Source: Microcoleus vaginatus HSN003 (GTDB taxonomy: Bacteria > Cyanobacteriota > Cyanobacteriia > Cyanobacteriales > Microcoleaceae). From it: a DNA stretch of 64,000 nt. The notes beneath the pieces are model-generated. The model was not told the DNA's origin and did not search any database. It was given only the letters and a program-made list of their open reading frames with translations. Positions 29,201 through 38,292 of the stretch are shown one piece after another. Location of the stretch: contig NZ_CP031705.1 of NCBI RefSeq assembly GCF_022701255.1, positions 5,208,001 to 5,272,000 on the forward strand, given 5' to 3'. Within the stretch, counting starts at the first letter, position 1; every line of letters starts with the position of its first letter. The translations under genes were made by a program, and so were the position numbers.

Positions 29201-30265
29201 GCTATCTGTGTGAATTCTGGCCGGAAAATACCTAAAACCCTATCAGGGATTGAAACACCAAGTATGGAACCGAGGAACAAAAAAGATCTTGCCGGAAAAT
29301 ACCTAAAACCCTATCAGGGATTGAAACCAAAAAGTTCAGGGGCTAGTCCGACACCGGGAGCCAGCCGGAAAATACCTAAAACCCTATCAGGGATTGAAAC
29401 AGTCGCGCAAAAATTTTAGCACCTTCAACAGGATGCCGGAAAATACCTAAAACCCTATCAGGGATTGAAACTTCAGGATCGAATGGGACTAAGAGGCCCA
29501 TATAGAAGCCGGAAAATACCTAAAACCCTATCAGGGATTGAAACTAAATGCGACTTCTGCCGGAGTATCACCGCTGGCAGGCCGGAAAATACCTAAAACC
29601 CTATCAGGGATTGAAACATTTGTGTTTCCGTAGCCATAGCCATACCCATCACGCCGGAAAATACCTAAAACCCTATCAGGGATTGAAACGGGCATTCCTG
29701 ACTATTACGGCTCACAAAACCTAGCCGGAAAATACCTAAAACCCTATCAGGGATTGAAACGCCTCGGTGTTTGGCTCGGCTTCAGGGTCTGCCCGCCGGA
29801 AAATACCTAAAACCCTATCAGGGATTGAAACTCCCGCCCAATTCCACAATTTCTGCCCGCCTGACACCGCCGGAAAATACCTAAAACCCTATCAGGGATT
29901 GAAACTACAAAAAATTACTTGAGAGGAAATCGAAACCAGCCGGAAAATACCTAAAACCCTATCAGGGATTGAAACTCGGTTTGTCGCTCCGGCAGCGGCG
30001 CCAGTTCGCGCCGGAAAATACCTAAAACCCTATCAGGGATTGAAACTCGAGTGGCGATACTGTTTCTGATGTCTTGAATCAAGCCGGAAAATACCTAAAA
30101 CCCTATCAGGGATTGAAACCCTTGGCTGTGTGGTTGGCTTTGATGAGCAATAAGGCCGGAAAATACCTAAAACCCTATCAGGGATTGAAACAAGTGCGAT
30201 CGACCTCGGCAAGGATAGCGGAATAGAGCCGGAAAATACCTATTTTCCCATCTAGGGCTTGAAAC
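26221..30265 (+). CRISPR. CRISPR array: 56 repeats, 55 spacers, no cas genes nearby
   Basis: The repeat is 37 bases, beginning gccggaaaatacc and ending cagggattgaaac, with a central palindrome ccct-atc-aggg. I located 56 copies; the first 55 appear uniform, and the last (30228-30265) is degenerate with one extra base, which marks the distal end. Spacers are 32-45 bases, mostly 33-37. The repeat end ATTGAAAC would give the usual 8-base 5' handle on crRNA, so transcription is on the plus strand. Repeat length and handle resemble type I-D, I-B or III arrays of cyanobacteria, but type cannot be fixed because no cas gene is present in the 26 kb before or 34 kb after it. Processing must depend on Cas6 encoded elsewhere. 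Short open frames across the array are only translated repeats. Confidence 0.99.
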
Positions 30266-30658
30266 AGCAGCGGGATGGGAAGATCAACGATCGCACTCAT
30301 AAACCCGGTTTTTTTGCTACCATACTTCCGAGCCCGCACAAACGGCAAAAAACCCGCCTTCTTTGATTTTGATGCCTATTCCTCTTAATATCCTCAAAAC
30401 TCAGCCGCAATTAACCCAAAACCCTATCAGGGATTTTTTGTCACCCGATCAATATCCAACTTTTATCAATACTTGGCCCACTTCATTTTTATTTCTCTTT
30501 ATCTCGTACTGTTCCATACTTGGCGGCGCCGCTTTTTTCAGCTTTAATATTGTTCCCGATCCAGCCGGAAACGATATGAATTGGTTTGATAGCTATTCGA
30601 GACCTGACTTGTTCAAGAAGTCGGGCCTCGCCAGTATATCGTTTGTGGAAGTTAGCTT
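30266..30658. other. Region distal to the CRISPR array
   Basis: A long open frame crosses 30363-30743, but it runs through a CRISPR-repeat fragment and into a MITE-like element, so I do not call it as a gene. Hydrophobic codons at 30480-30550 may be a gene relic. A hairpin at 30598-30630 (arms cgagacctgactt and aagtcgggcctcg) belongs to the same family as 33014-33044. Confidence 0.4.
30418..30435 (+). repeat. Isolated fragment of the CRISPR repeat
   Basis: Eighteen consecutive bases (aaaaccctatcagggatt) are identical to the centre of the CRISPR repeat, 153 bases beyond the last repeat. A chance match of this length so close is very unlikely, so this is probably a relic of a formerly longer array. 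Confidence 0.6.
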
Positions 30659-30809
30659 ATATCCTTTCCAGTTGCATCGGAATGATAAAATCGAGTCAAC
30701 AGTTAACACTCACCCACTCAGTTTTTATACCCCGAGTCAATAGTCAACAGCGTTGCGCTGAGCCAAGTCGAAGGGTCAACAATAATTACGCTGCAACCGG
30801 AACGGATAT
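30659..30809 (+). mobile_element. MITE-like element, copy 3
   Basis: About 151 bases with ends atatcctttccagttgca and tgcaaccggaacggatat as inverted repeats, and the same interior (gataaaatcgagtcaacag). Compared with copies 1 and 2 it carries an additional internal segment of about 20 bases (gttgcgctgagccaagtcga). It ends 16 bases from the stop codon of the PSI accumulation factor gene. Confidence 0.7.
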
Positions 30810-30825
30810 TACTTATTGCAACATT

Positions 30826-31437
30826 TTACTTCGATAATTCGACATTAAGTTCGTTCACAACGCGGCGTTTTAGCGGGAGGGATTTTTCACGGGGCAGCAA
30901 ATCAAATACTTTCCGAAAAGCATCATCAACCTGTTCAAAGGGTATTTGTCCTTTCTCGTTAAAAACTACTTTTCCCGATTGGTCGAGGATGAGAGTTTGA
31001 GGTACAAAACCTTCGTAATAATGGCTCGGTTCTGTGAGTTCCGGTGACGGTTGCGGAGGCAAAGAGTCAACACTTATCGGCATAAAATCGGCTTCGCGGC
31101 CGTAAAATTCCTGGAGTTGAGAGACGACGATCGCGTATTGCTTGGAGTCGCTGCTGTCGTCTGTGTAAAACACTAATAATACGGGTTTATGGCGTTTGAA
31201 AGAATCTACAAGCTTGACTTTAGGAGGAACTAGGGAACCGTTGCCGGCGTAGAGGGCAAAGATTGTACCGTCAAAGCGATCGTCGGTGAGAGTTGCTAAG
31301 GCTGGTGGCGTGCCGGTTAGCAGTATCAAGCTAAGTGCGATCGCGACTGTTAAAAGACTCGCTGACAAGATTCGCCGCAGCAAGCCTAGGCCAGTAGCAG
31401 GAGTAACAATTGAATTTTTGTTCTCAGGAAATATCAT
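30826..31437 (-). CDS. Thioredoxin-fold thylakoid photosystem I accumulation factor
   Basis: A 203-residue protein with an N-terminal hydrophobic segment at about residues 23-47 that ends in a PPALA-type cleavage or anchor site, then a thioredoxin-like domain (VLLVFYTDDSSDSKQYA, FVPQTLILDQSGKVVF). The family resembles Synechocystis Slr1796, a thylakoid protein needed for photosystem I accumulation; this link is from memory. The usual CxxC redox pair is absent: the position reads DDSSDSK, so it is unlikely to be a thiol oxidoreductase. The MITE-like copy 3 lies directly after its stop codon. Confidence 0.75.
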   Translation of the reverse strand: MIFPENKNSIVTPATGLGLLRRILSASLLTVAIALSLILLTGTPPALATLTDDRFDGTIFALYAGNGSLVPPKVKLVDSFKRHKPVLLVFYTDDSSDSKQYAIVVSQLQEFYGREADFMPISVDSLPPQPSPELTEPSHYYEGFVPQTLILDQSGKVVFNEKGQIPFEQVDDAFRKVFDLLPREKSLPLKRRVVNELNVELSK

Positions 31438-31756
31438 AGGGTGTTGGCACTTGCTGTAAGGAAATCGAAATCAGATGCAAAAACTTTCCTAAGTTTATCA
31501 GCAAAATGTAGGCAAATGTTGGTGAGTAGGTTAAAGTAGTTTCGGCTCGACTATCATAAATTGCTGATAGTGGCGATCTACAAGGCGATTATACTGACCG
31601 AAGAGCACTATTTGCGATCGGCTTTTCAGGGCCGGGCTCGAAGTGTCCGCGCCCCAATAAAATTTATTTGTGGGATGGACTTCAAGCTTCCCAGAAAGGT
31701 GCAAAATCTTAAATCCAATTGATAACTAGAAACTGACAACTAGGAATTTACAACTA
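31438..31756. other. Divergent intergenic region
   Basis: No gene is seen in this 319-base stretch between the PSI factor and uppP. It should carry both promoters. A direct run of actaga/actgac/actagg-like bases near 31727-31745 precedes the uppP start codon. Confidence 0.45.
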
Positions 31757-32659
31757 ATGATAGCTTTGCTTGACGCACTCCTCGCCCAAACGCCCGCTGC
31801 TGATGTTTCCGGGCCCGCTCAAATCAATCTGGTGCAGGCCTTTATTTTAGGAATTGTACAAGGATTAACCGAGTTTTTGCCCATCAGCAGCACCGCTCAT
31901 TTAAAGGTAGTGCCGATCGCCCTAGGATGGGGCGATCCGGGGGTTGCTTATACTGCTGTAATTCAGTTGGGCAGCATTGTGGCAGTGCTTTGGTATTTCT
32001 GGAAAGACTTGACAACTATAACTTTAGGTGCTGTAGATGCCGTGGTGCGGCGCGACTTCAAATCGCAAGAATTTCAAATGGCGGTGGGACTGGTTTTGGG
32101 AACAATACCTATACTCTTTTTTGGGCTGCTAATCAAGGCATTGGTTCCAGATTTTGACAACTCGCCACTGAGAAGTTTGGCCAGCATCGCCATTGCTTCG
32201 ATATTCATGTCGCTACTTTTAGCAACAGCCGAAAAAATTGGCAAGCGCAATCGCACTTATGAAAAGTTAACTGTTCAAGACGGTATTTTGATGGGATTAG
32301 CTCAAGCAATAGCCTTGATTCCGGGGTGTTCGCGATCGGGTTCCACTCTCACAGCAGGATTGTTCATGGGATTGGAAAGAGCCGCCGCCGCGCGGTTTTC
32401 TTTTTTATTGGGAATTCCGGCAATTACTCTGGCTGGATTAGTAGAATTAAAGGGTGCTGTGGGAGAAGGAATCAGCGATGCTGGAGTTGCAGCTTTGATA
32501 GTGGGGACGATTTCGGCATTTGTATTTTCTTATTTGTCGATCGCGTGGCTGATCAAGTTTCTGCAAACTCAAAACACCTGGGTGTTTGTGTGGTATCGGC
32601 TAGCTTTTGGCGTGGCCATTTTAACCGCGATCGCAGGTGGGGCCGTGAACAATATTTAA
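31757..32659 (+). CDS. uppP: Undecaprenyl-diphosphate phosphatase
   Basis: Removes one phosphate from undecaprenyl diphosphate so that the lipid carrier can be reused for peptidoglycan and polysaccharide assembly; also called BacA for bacitracin resistance. The two family motifs are clear: QGLTEFLPISSTAHL near residue 37 and PGCSRSGSTLTAGL near residue 188. About eight membrane helices are predicted. At 300 residues it is slightly longer than the E. coli enzyme because of an N-terminal extension with ALLAQTPAADVSGP. A strong palindrome follows the stop codon. Confidence 0.95.
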   Translation: MIALLDALLAQTPAADVSGPAQINLVQAFILGIVQGLTEFLPISSTAHLKVVPIALGWGDPGVAYTAVIQLGSIVAVLWYFWKDLTTITLGAVDAVVRRDFKSQEFQMAVGLVLGTIPILFFGLLIKALVPDFDNSPLRSLASIAIASIFMSLLLATAEKIGKRNRTYEKLTVQDGILMGLAQAIALIPGCSRSGSTLTAGLFMGLERAAAARFSFLLGIPAITLAGLVELKGAVGEGISDAGVAALIVGTISAFVFSYLSIAWLIKFLQTQNTWVFVWYRLAFGVAILTAIAGGAVNNI

Positions 32660-32668
32660 AAGATAAAT

Positions 32669-32712
32669 CCGATAGCAGTAGGAGCCACTTATGTCGCTCC
32701 TACTGCTATCGG
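32669..32712 (+). terminator. Perfect 17-bp inverted repeat after uppP
   Basis: The arms ccgatagcagtaggagc and gctcctactgctatcgg pair perfectly around a 10-base loop (cacttatgtc). There is no U-tract, so it may be a dispersed palindromic repeat that acts as a weak terminator or stabilises the uppP mRNA 3' end. Confidence 0.6.
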
Positions 32713-32754
32713 TAGAATTAAGAAATAGAATGCCCCCTTACAAAATTATTACCA

Positions 32755-32919
32755 ATGAAAGAAAGTGGGAAACCTCAACAGCAAGAGAATCTAGAGAATC
32801 TGTTGATGCAGTTAAAAATAAATTTAGATCAGGACGATTTAGATAAAATGTGCGCCCGTGCCGTTAAGGAGAAAGGCGAAAGATTTGTCTCCCCCCTTTT
32901 TTTCTTGAATGTGAGTTGA
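32755..32919 (+). CDS. Possible small protein of 54 residues
   Basis: ATG at 32755 opens a frame of 54 codons ending in TGA. The product is charged and helical (NLENLLMQLKINLDQDDLDKM) and the codons are AT-rich. There is no clear Shine-Dalgarno sequence and I recognise no family. The last ten codons change in character and may come from read-through of non-coding DNA. Confidence 0.3.
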   Translation: MKESGKPQQQENLENLLMQLKINLDQDDLDKMCARAVKEKGERFVSPLFFLNVS

Positions 32920-33013
32920 CCACTTTTCTTTTATTTACACAAATCATTCATAGGTGGTAGAGTAACGAAAGATATAAAAAAATAAATTATCGGATTCTGA
33001 TAATGTTTAATTA

Positions 33014-33044
33014 GATCCTCGACTTCTTTAAGAAGTCGGGGATC
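33014..33044. repeat. Palindromic hairpin repeat
   Basis: The arms gatcctcgacttctt and aagaagtcggggatc pair with one wobble around a one-base loop. A related hairpin is at 30598-30630. It lies 60 bases beyond the end of the TPR pseudogene and may end its transcript. Confidence 0.6.
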
Positions 33045-33103
33045 AGCGTCTTCTATTTTTTAGCGATTAGTAGTGCGATCGACCTTTGGGGAGTTTTTGC
33101 AGT

Positions 33104-34321
33104 TTATCGAAGTCTCCTAACATTGTTAAGGGCTTTTTGATAGTTATTTTTATCTCCTTGCTTCTGAAATAAGTCTGCTGCTTTCTGAAAATCTTGAATT
33201 GCACCCTGCTTGTTTCCTAATTCAGAGCGGGCAAATCCCCGGTTGCCGTAGGCTTCGGCATAGTTAGGATTAATTCGTAAAGCTTGGTTGTAATCGGCTA
33301 CAGCACCCTGGTTGTCTCCTAAGTCAGAGCAGACAACTCCCCGGTTTAAGTAAGGTTTAGCAAAGTTAGGATTAATTCGTAAAGCTTGGTTATAATCCGC
33401 TAAAGCACCCTTGTTGTCTCCTAAACGATAGCGGGCAAGCCCCCGGTTGTTGTAGGCTTCGGCAAAGTTAGGATTAATTCGTAAAGCTTGGTTATAATCC
33501 GCTAAAGCACCCTTGTTGTCTCCTAAACGATAGCGGGCAAGCCCCCGGTTGTTGTAGGCTTCGGCAAAGTTAGGATTAATTCGTAAAGCTTGGTTATAAT
33601 CCGCTACAGCCCCCTTGCTGTCTCATAATTCAGATCGCAGCATTCCCCGGTTGTTGTAGGCTTTGGCATAGTTAGGATTAATTGGTAAAGCTTGGTTGTA
33701 ATCGGCTACAGCACCCTGGTTGTCTCCTAATTCAGAGCGGGAAATTCCTCGGTTGTAGTAGGCTTTGGCATAGTTAGGATTAATTCGTAAAGCTTGGTTG
33801 TAATCGGCTACAGCACTCTGCTTGTCTCCTAATTTAGAGCGGCAAATTCCCCGGCTGTGGTAGGCTTTGGCATAGTTAGGATTAAGCTTAATTGCTTGAG
33901 TGTAAGCGGCTATAGCGCTTTGACAATCTCCTTTTTGATACTTATCCTCACCCCGAATAAAGAAATCCTCAGCTTTCGTTCCTGCCGCCAAATCTGAGTT
34001 GGCAATCTTAGCAACGCTGTACTTTTGAATGTTGGTAAATTCTACAACTGTTAAGTCAACTTCTGGCAGTTTTTTTAAGGTAGCGTCAGCGTCACTCCCC
34101 TGCATCAAAGTGAATAGCAAAGTCCTATTCGTACAAGTATCATCTTGATTAACAGCAGCGCACATCACGGGTTCTGCATTCATAATCCCAGTGTTAATAT
34201 ATTTGAGAGTGCCGTTGTTAAAAAAGCTATCATTTGCCGCACGGCTGGGTTGACAAAAAACTACACTTGTGGTACAAGCAACTAACCCGGTTAGGAGTCC
34301 TGTCAAGATTTTGAATTTCAT
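33104..34321 (-). pseudogene. Secreted TPR-repeat protein gene interrupted by one nonsense codon
   Basis: From ATG at 34321 the frame encodes a signal peptide (MKFKILTGLLTGLVACTTS, with a cleavage region near QPSRAA), a short N-terminal domain and TPR units of 34 residues (NPNYAKAYYNRGISRSELGD). At 33623-33625 a TGA replaces what in sister repeats is GGA (Gly of LGD). Beyond it the same frame remains open for 172 codons, with five or six more TPR units and a natural C-terminus ending in NNVRRLR and TAA at 33104-33106. The full product would be 405 residues. Two neighbouring units at about 33380-33600 are nearly identical in DNA, so the repeats have been copied recently. The truncated 232-residue form might still be made. 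Confidence 0.85.
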
Positions 34322-34440
34322 AAATTAAAGATTTTTGCTTTATTCTGTCACAGCTCAAATAAATTCACAACCCAGAACAAACCCTGATTCTAAAGGCGAT
34401 CGCCTTTAGCAAACTTCAACAAATAACCGATAATATAACC

Positions 34441-35826
34441 ATGAGCGACTTATCAATCCGGCCAGCCCTAATCACCAAAGTTATCCCCGAAAGCATCTGC
34501 GCCGAAATGGGATTTGAACCCGGAGACTCAATCGTCGCCGTCAACGGTCAAAAACCCCGCGATTTAATTGACTATCAATTTCTGTGCGCCGATGAATTTC
34601 TCGAATTAGAAGTATTAGACACTAAAGGCAAAACCCACAAGTTAGAAATAGAAAAAGATTACGACGAAGACTTGGGAGTTGAATTTGAAACCGCTCTTTT
34701 TGATGGACTAATTCAGTGCAACAACCGCTGCCCTTTTTGCTTTATCGACCAACAACCACCGGGCAAGCGCGAAACTCTCTATCTCAAAGATGATGACTAC
34801 CGCCTCAGCTTTCTTTATGGTAGCTATCTCACTCTCACAAATCTGACTCAAAAAGAGTGGGACAGAATCGAACAAATGCGGCTTTCTCCTCTCTATGTTT
34901 CCGTACACGCTACCGAACCGGAAGTACGAATTAGGCTGTTAAAAAATCTCCGGGCTGGCAAGATTTTAGAGCAAATCAAATGGTTTCAAGAACGCCGCTT
35001 GCAAATTCACGCTCAAGTAGTTGTTTGTCCCGGTATTAATGACGGCGAACATTTAGAACGCACTTTGTTAGATTTGGCCAAGTTTCATACAGGAAGTATT
35101 CCCGCTGTAGCATCGGTGGCTGTAGTGCCGGTGGGTTTAACTCGCTTTCGCCCTGCCGAAGATGAACTAATCGCAGTAACTGCGGAAAAAGCGCGAGAAG
35201 TAATCGAACAAGTGCAGAAAATTCAAGTGCTTTTGAGTCAAGGAAAAGGTGGCAAAAAGGCGAAAAAGCAGCATTCAAAATCGCGCTGTATTTGGCTGGC
35301 TGACGAGTGGTTTTTAATAGCGGGTTTAGATTTGCCGTCGGCTGCTGATTACGAAGATTATCCCCAAATTGGTAACGGTGTGGGTTCGATTCGCCAGTTT
35401 ATCCAGCAGTTTGAAACGGCTTTTGAGAAGCTGCAACCGATGCAAGTCGAGCCGGCGCGCAAGCTAGTTTGGGTGGTGGGGAATGCTGTCGAAAAAGCTT
35501 TTGAGCCGATCGTACAACAACTCAACCAAATTCCCGGCTTGTCCGTCAACATGGCAGCTTTGTGCAGCCACTACTGGGGACAAACTATCACTGTTACGGG
35601 TTTGCTCACCGGGCAAGATTTACTCGAAGCTTTGCAGGGGCGAGACTTGGGAGAGGGTATCCTGTTGCCGTCGGTGATGCTAAAACAGGGGGAACCGCGT
35701 TTTCTAGACGACATGACCCTCGAACAGCTAGCCAGCTCCCTAAAAACCCGGATTTTGCCCGTGAGCGGAGTAGAGGAACTAATCTCGGCGGCGATCGGTC
35801 TGGCAACTGCTGAGGTTGAATTCTAA
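34441..35826 (+). CDS. TIGR03279/DUF512 cyanobacterial radical-SAM-like FeS protein
   Basis: A 461-residue protein. It begins with a PDZ-like segment (ITKVIPESICAEMGFEPGDSI), then an FeS cluster motif CNNRCPFCFIDQ (CxxxCxxC) near residue 98, a TIM-barrel-like region (LYVSVHATEPEVRIRLLKN) and a C-terminal DUF512 domain (GVGSIRQFIQQF). The family is nearly universal in cyanobacteria and usually annotated as a putative FeS-containing oxidoreductase; the reaction is unknown. The C-x3-C-x2-C spacing suggests radical SAM chemistry. It stands between the TPR gene and tolC. Confidence 0.9.
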   Translation: MSDLSIRPALITKVIPESICAEMGFEPGDSIVAVNGQKPRDLIDYQFLCADEFLELEVLDTKGKTHKLEIEKDYDEDLGVEFETALFDGLIQCNNRCPFCFIDQQPPGKRETLYLKDDDYRLSFLYGSYLTLTNLTQKEWDRIEQMRLSPLYVSVHATEPEVRIRLLKNLRAGKILEQIKWFQERRLQIHAQVVVCPGINDGEHLERTLLDLAKFHTGSIPAVASVAVVPVGLTRFRPAEDELIAVTAEKAREVIEQVQKIQVLLSQGKGGKKAKKQHSKSRCIWLADEWFLIAGLDLPSAADYEDYPQIGNGVGSIRQFIQQFETAFEKLQPMQVEPARKLVWVVGNAVEKAFEPIVQQLNQIPGLSVNMAALCSHYWGQTITVTGLLTGQDLLEALQGRDLGEGILLPSVMLKQGEPRFLDDMTLEQLASSLKTRILPVSGVEELISAAIGLATAEVEF

Positions 35827-35966
35827 ATTTTGAATCGAACATTCAAAAGTTAACATGAGTAGGGTAATTCTGACTTGTAACTGGAGAGTTCAGGCTACAA
35901 ACTAGAAACTTGAAGCCAACTCTTGCTCTAAAATTGTCTCTAGAATTGCAGACTAATTAAAAAATT

Positions 35967-37877
35967 ATGCGTGTTTTTCGTCAAATCGTGGTAGTCGGAG
36001 TGGGCGCTGCAATTACTTTCAGCAACGCCGCACAGAGTGCTTCAGCACAGCCTCCGGCTCAATCTCAGGACAGTTCCGCCCTTAGCAATCAGCTCGAAGT
36101 AGGGCAGAATATTCGATCGACCTCGAACACAGCACCAGAATCAGCATCCGATCCCGAACAGTCGATCGCCCTTAACCCTCAAACCTCCAAGTCTCAGCAG
36201 CCAGGGGGAGCAAACATCGCATCAACTTCCTCAACCGGGCCCGAGCAAGCATCAAAGCCTCAACAGGCTGCTCCGGCTGCCCCATTAACTCTGTCTCAGG
36301 GCGGTTCAACGCCTCTTAAAGGGTTGGAACCGACACAGGTTCAGCAGCCTTCTCCCACCCCTCCCAACAATGTTCCGGTGCCCAGTGCCCCGGTGCCCAG
36401 TTCCCCAGTTCCCATCCTCCGGGGCACTCCGAACGAAAGTTTCCCCGCTGTGCCGCCGAAGGGCATTTTAAACACCAACCCTCCGGCTTCCCTGGAACCC
36501 AACCCGAATCCGCTGCTGTTTCCGACAAACCCCGAGGATGTCAGGATCGAGCAAACTGAGTCAATTACCTTGCAGCAGGCGATCGACCTCGCGCGGCGCA
36601 ACAGCCAAGTTTTGCAAATCGCCGGACAGCAAGTGGAACAAAGCAGAGCAGCTTTGCGCGAACAGCAAGCTGCTCTTTATCCAGACCTAAATTTTCAAAT
36701 GGACGCCAGCCGATCTGTGACTGCCGGCGGAGAACTCGGAATTCGGGCTACGCAGCGCCGTATCAACGCTGTGGCTAACCGAACCGGGCAGCCCGCAGAG
36801 CAAGCCGGCACAAATTTCGGCAACAACAGTCTCAACAGCACTTTGCAGTTGAGCTATGATGTCGATTTGTTCGGAAGACGGCGCGCTACCATCCGCGCGG
36901 CAGAGGAACAGTTGCGCCTTCGGGAACTGGATGTGGAACGCCAAGCCGAGGAACTGCGCTTCGACACTGCTGAGGCTTACTACACCTTGCAAAACGCGGA
37001 CGGACAAGTTGCCATCCGCCAAGCTTCGGTGAGAAATGCCGAGCAAAGTTTGCGGGATGCCGAAGCTTTGGAACGGGCAGGGGTGGGAACCCGGTTTGCT
37101 GTGTTGCAGGCTCAGGCAAATTTGGCTAACGAACAGCAACAACTGTCAGTTGCTCGTCGTGATCAGCGAGTTGCCCAGCGGCGTCTGGCTGAGATTTTGA
37201 ATATCAGCCAGTCGGCGAACTTGACAGCGGCTGACCCGGTAGAGCAAGCAGGCTTTTGGAGGCTGTCTTTGGAAGACAGTATCGTGCAGGCTTTTAGGAA
37301 TCGCCCCGAGTTGGAACAGCAGTTGGTGCAGAGAGATATCAGCAAGCAGCAGAGGCGAGCGATTCAGGCAGGGCGTTTGCCTCAAGTGAGTGTGGGGGGT
37401 AGTTACAACGTACTGGGACAAGACCCTGATAACCCCGATCCGTATGCTGTTCGTGGCTGGGCCGATGGTTATTCGATCCGGGCGAGTCTGACTTGGAGTA
37501 TCTTCGATGGGGGCGCGGCGAACGCCCGGGTGAGACAGCGGGATGCTGATATTGCGATCGCCGAAACTCGATTCGACCAACTCCGCAATCAGGTTCGCCG
37601 CGAAGTGGAACAAGCTTATTTTGGCTTAGAGTCGAGCTTTGAGAATATCGAAACTTCTGAGGCGGGAGTTTTGCAGTCGAGGGAAGCTCTGCGTCTGGCG
37701 AGACTGCGGTTTCAAGCTGGTGTGGGTACTCAGACGGATGTGATTCAGGCGGAAACTGATTTGACTAGGGCTGAGAGAAACCGATTGTCGGCAATTATCA
37801 CCTACAACCTGGGGCTGTCGTCTCTTCAGCGGGCTGTGACCAATCTGCCCACTAATAACCTCTCAGACGCTCCTTGA
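35967..37877 (+). CDS. TolC-family outer-membrane efflux protein
   Basis: A 636-residue protein with an N-terminal signal sequence (IVVVGVGAAITFSNAAQSASA), then a Pro/Gln/Ser-rich linker of about 150 residues, then a TolC/OEP domain from about residue 195. The OEP domain has two copies of the helical hairpin repeat (LQQAIDLARRNSQVLQ and EDSIVQAFRNRPELEQQ, AEAYYTLQNADGQ, EQAYFGLESSFENIE). It forms the outer-membrane tunnel of efflux and type I secretion systems and works with inner-membrane partners encoded elsewhere. Cyanobacterial homologues are often needed for metabolite and protein export. The long Pro-rich N-terminal extension is typical for cyanobacterial members. Confidence 0.92.
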   Translation: MRVFRQIVVVGVGAAITFSNAAQSASAQPPAQSQDSSALSNQLEVGQNIRSTSNTAPESASDPEQSIALNPQTSKSQQPGGANIASTSSTGPEQASKPQQAAPAAPLTLSQGGSTPLKGLEPTQVQQPSPTPPNNVPVPSAPVPSSPVPILRGTPNESFPAVPPKGILNTNPPASLEPNPNPLLFPTNPEDVRIEQTESITLQQAIDLARRNSQVLQIAGQQVEQSRAALREQQAALYPDLNFQMDASRSVTAGGELGIRATQRRINAVANRTGQPAEQAGTNFGNNSLNSTLQLSYDVDLFGRRRATIRAAEEQLRLRELDVERQAEELRFDTAEAYYTLQNADGQVAIRQASVRNAEQSLRDAEALERAGVGTRFAVLQAQANLANEQQQLSVARRDQRVAQRRLAEILNISQSANLTAADPVEQAGFWRLSLEDSIVQAFRNRPELEQQLVQRDISKQQRRAIQAGRLPQVSVGGSYNVLGQDPDNPDPYAVRGWADGYSIRASLTWSIFDGGAANARVRQRDADIAIAETRFDQLRNQVRREVEQAYFGLESSFENIETSEAGVLQSREALRLARLRFQAGVGTQTDVIQAETDLTRAERNRLSAIITYNLGLSSLQRAVTNLPTNNLSDAP

Positions 37878-37995
37878 GATTCAGTTGGGGCGAGCTTTAA
37901 TTACCAGATCAATGGGACATCCTGTATTAAACGTCCGACACATTAGTTAATATTTGGTAATAGAGTTCCATGTCAACTGCGTTAAGGGATCGGCA

Positions 37996-38292
37996 ATGGC
38001 CAATATCAAGTTTGTGAAGGAAAATCAGGAAGTCATCGCAGCAGACGGAGCGAATTTGAGGCTCAAAGCTCTAGAAAACCGCATCGATTTGTACACGTTT
38101 TCGGGAAAAATGATGAATTGCGGGGGCATCGGTCAATGCGGCACCTGCATTGTGGAAATTGTCGAGGGCAGTGAAAATCTGTCGCCCCGCACTGACTTTG
38201 AAAACCGCAAGCTCAAGAAAAAGCCCGAAAACTATCGGTTGGCTTGTCAAGCTATGGTCAACGGCGCGGTGAGTGTGAAGACTAAGCCGTGA
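37996..38292 (+). CDS. 2Fe-2S ferredoxin-like protein
   Basis: A 98-residue [2Fe-2S] electron carrier. Cluster cysteines are in [10 protein letters not shown] (C-x5-C-x2-C) and in LACQA. An upstream ATG at 37954 would add 14 residues ([14 protein letters not shown]) without homology; the ATG at 37996 gives the expected start [13 protein letters not shown]. The family differs from the photosynthetic PetF in its longer basic C-terminal part ([12 protein letters not shown]). psbM lies 299 bases downstream on the same strand; its redox partners are unknown. Confidence 0.88.
   Translation: MANIKFVKENQEVIAADGANLRLKALENRIDLYTFSGKMMNCGGIGQCGTCIVEIVEGSENLSPRTDFENRKLKKKPENYRLACQAMVNGAVSVKTKP

Noticed and set aside
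26184-29419. Several open frames of 60-156 codons across the CRISPR array
   Set aside because: They are translations of the 37-base repeat (KIPKTLSGIET or KYLKPYQGLK) with spacer codons between; no coding signal.
30363-30743. Plus-strand frame of 126 codons beyond the CRISPR array
   Set aside because: It crosses a CRISPR-repeat fragment, a hairpin and a MITE-like element, so it is a chance frame or a heavily chimeric relic.
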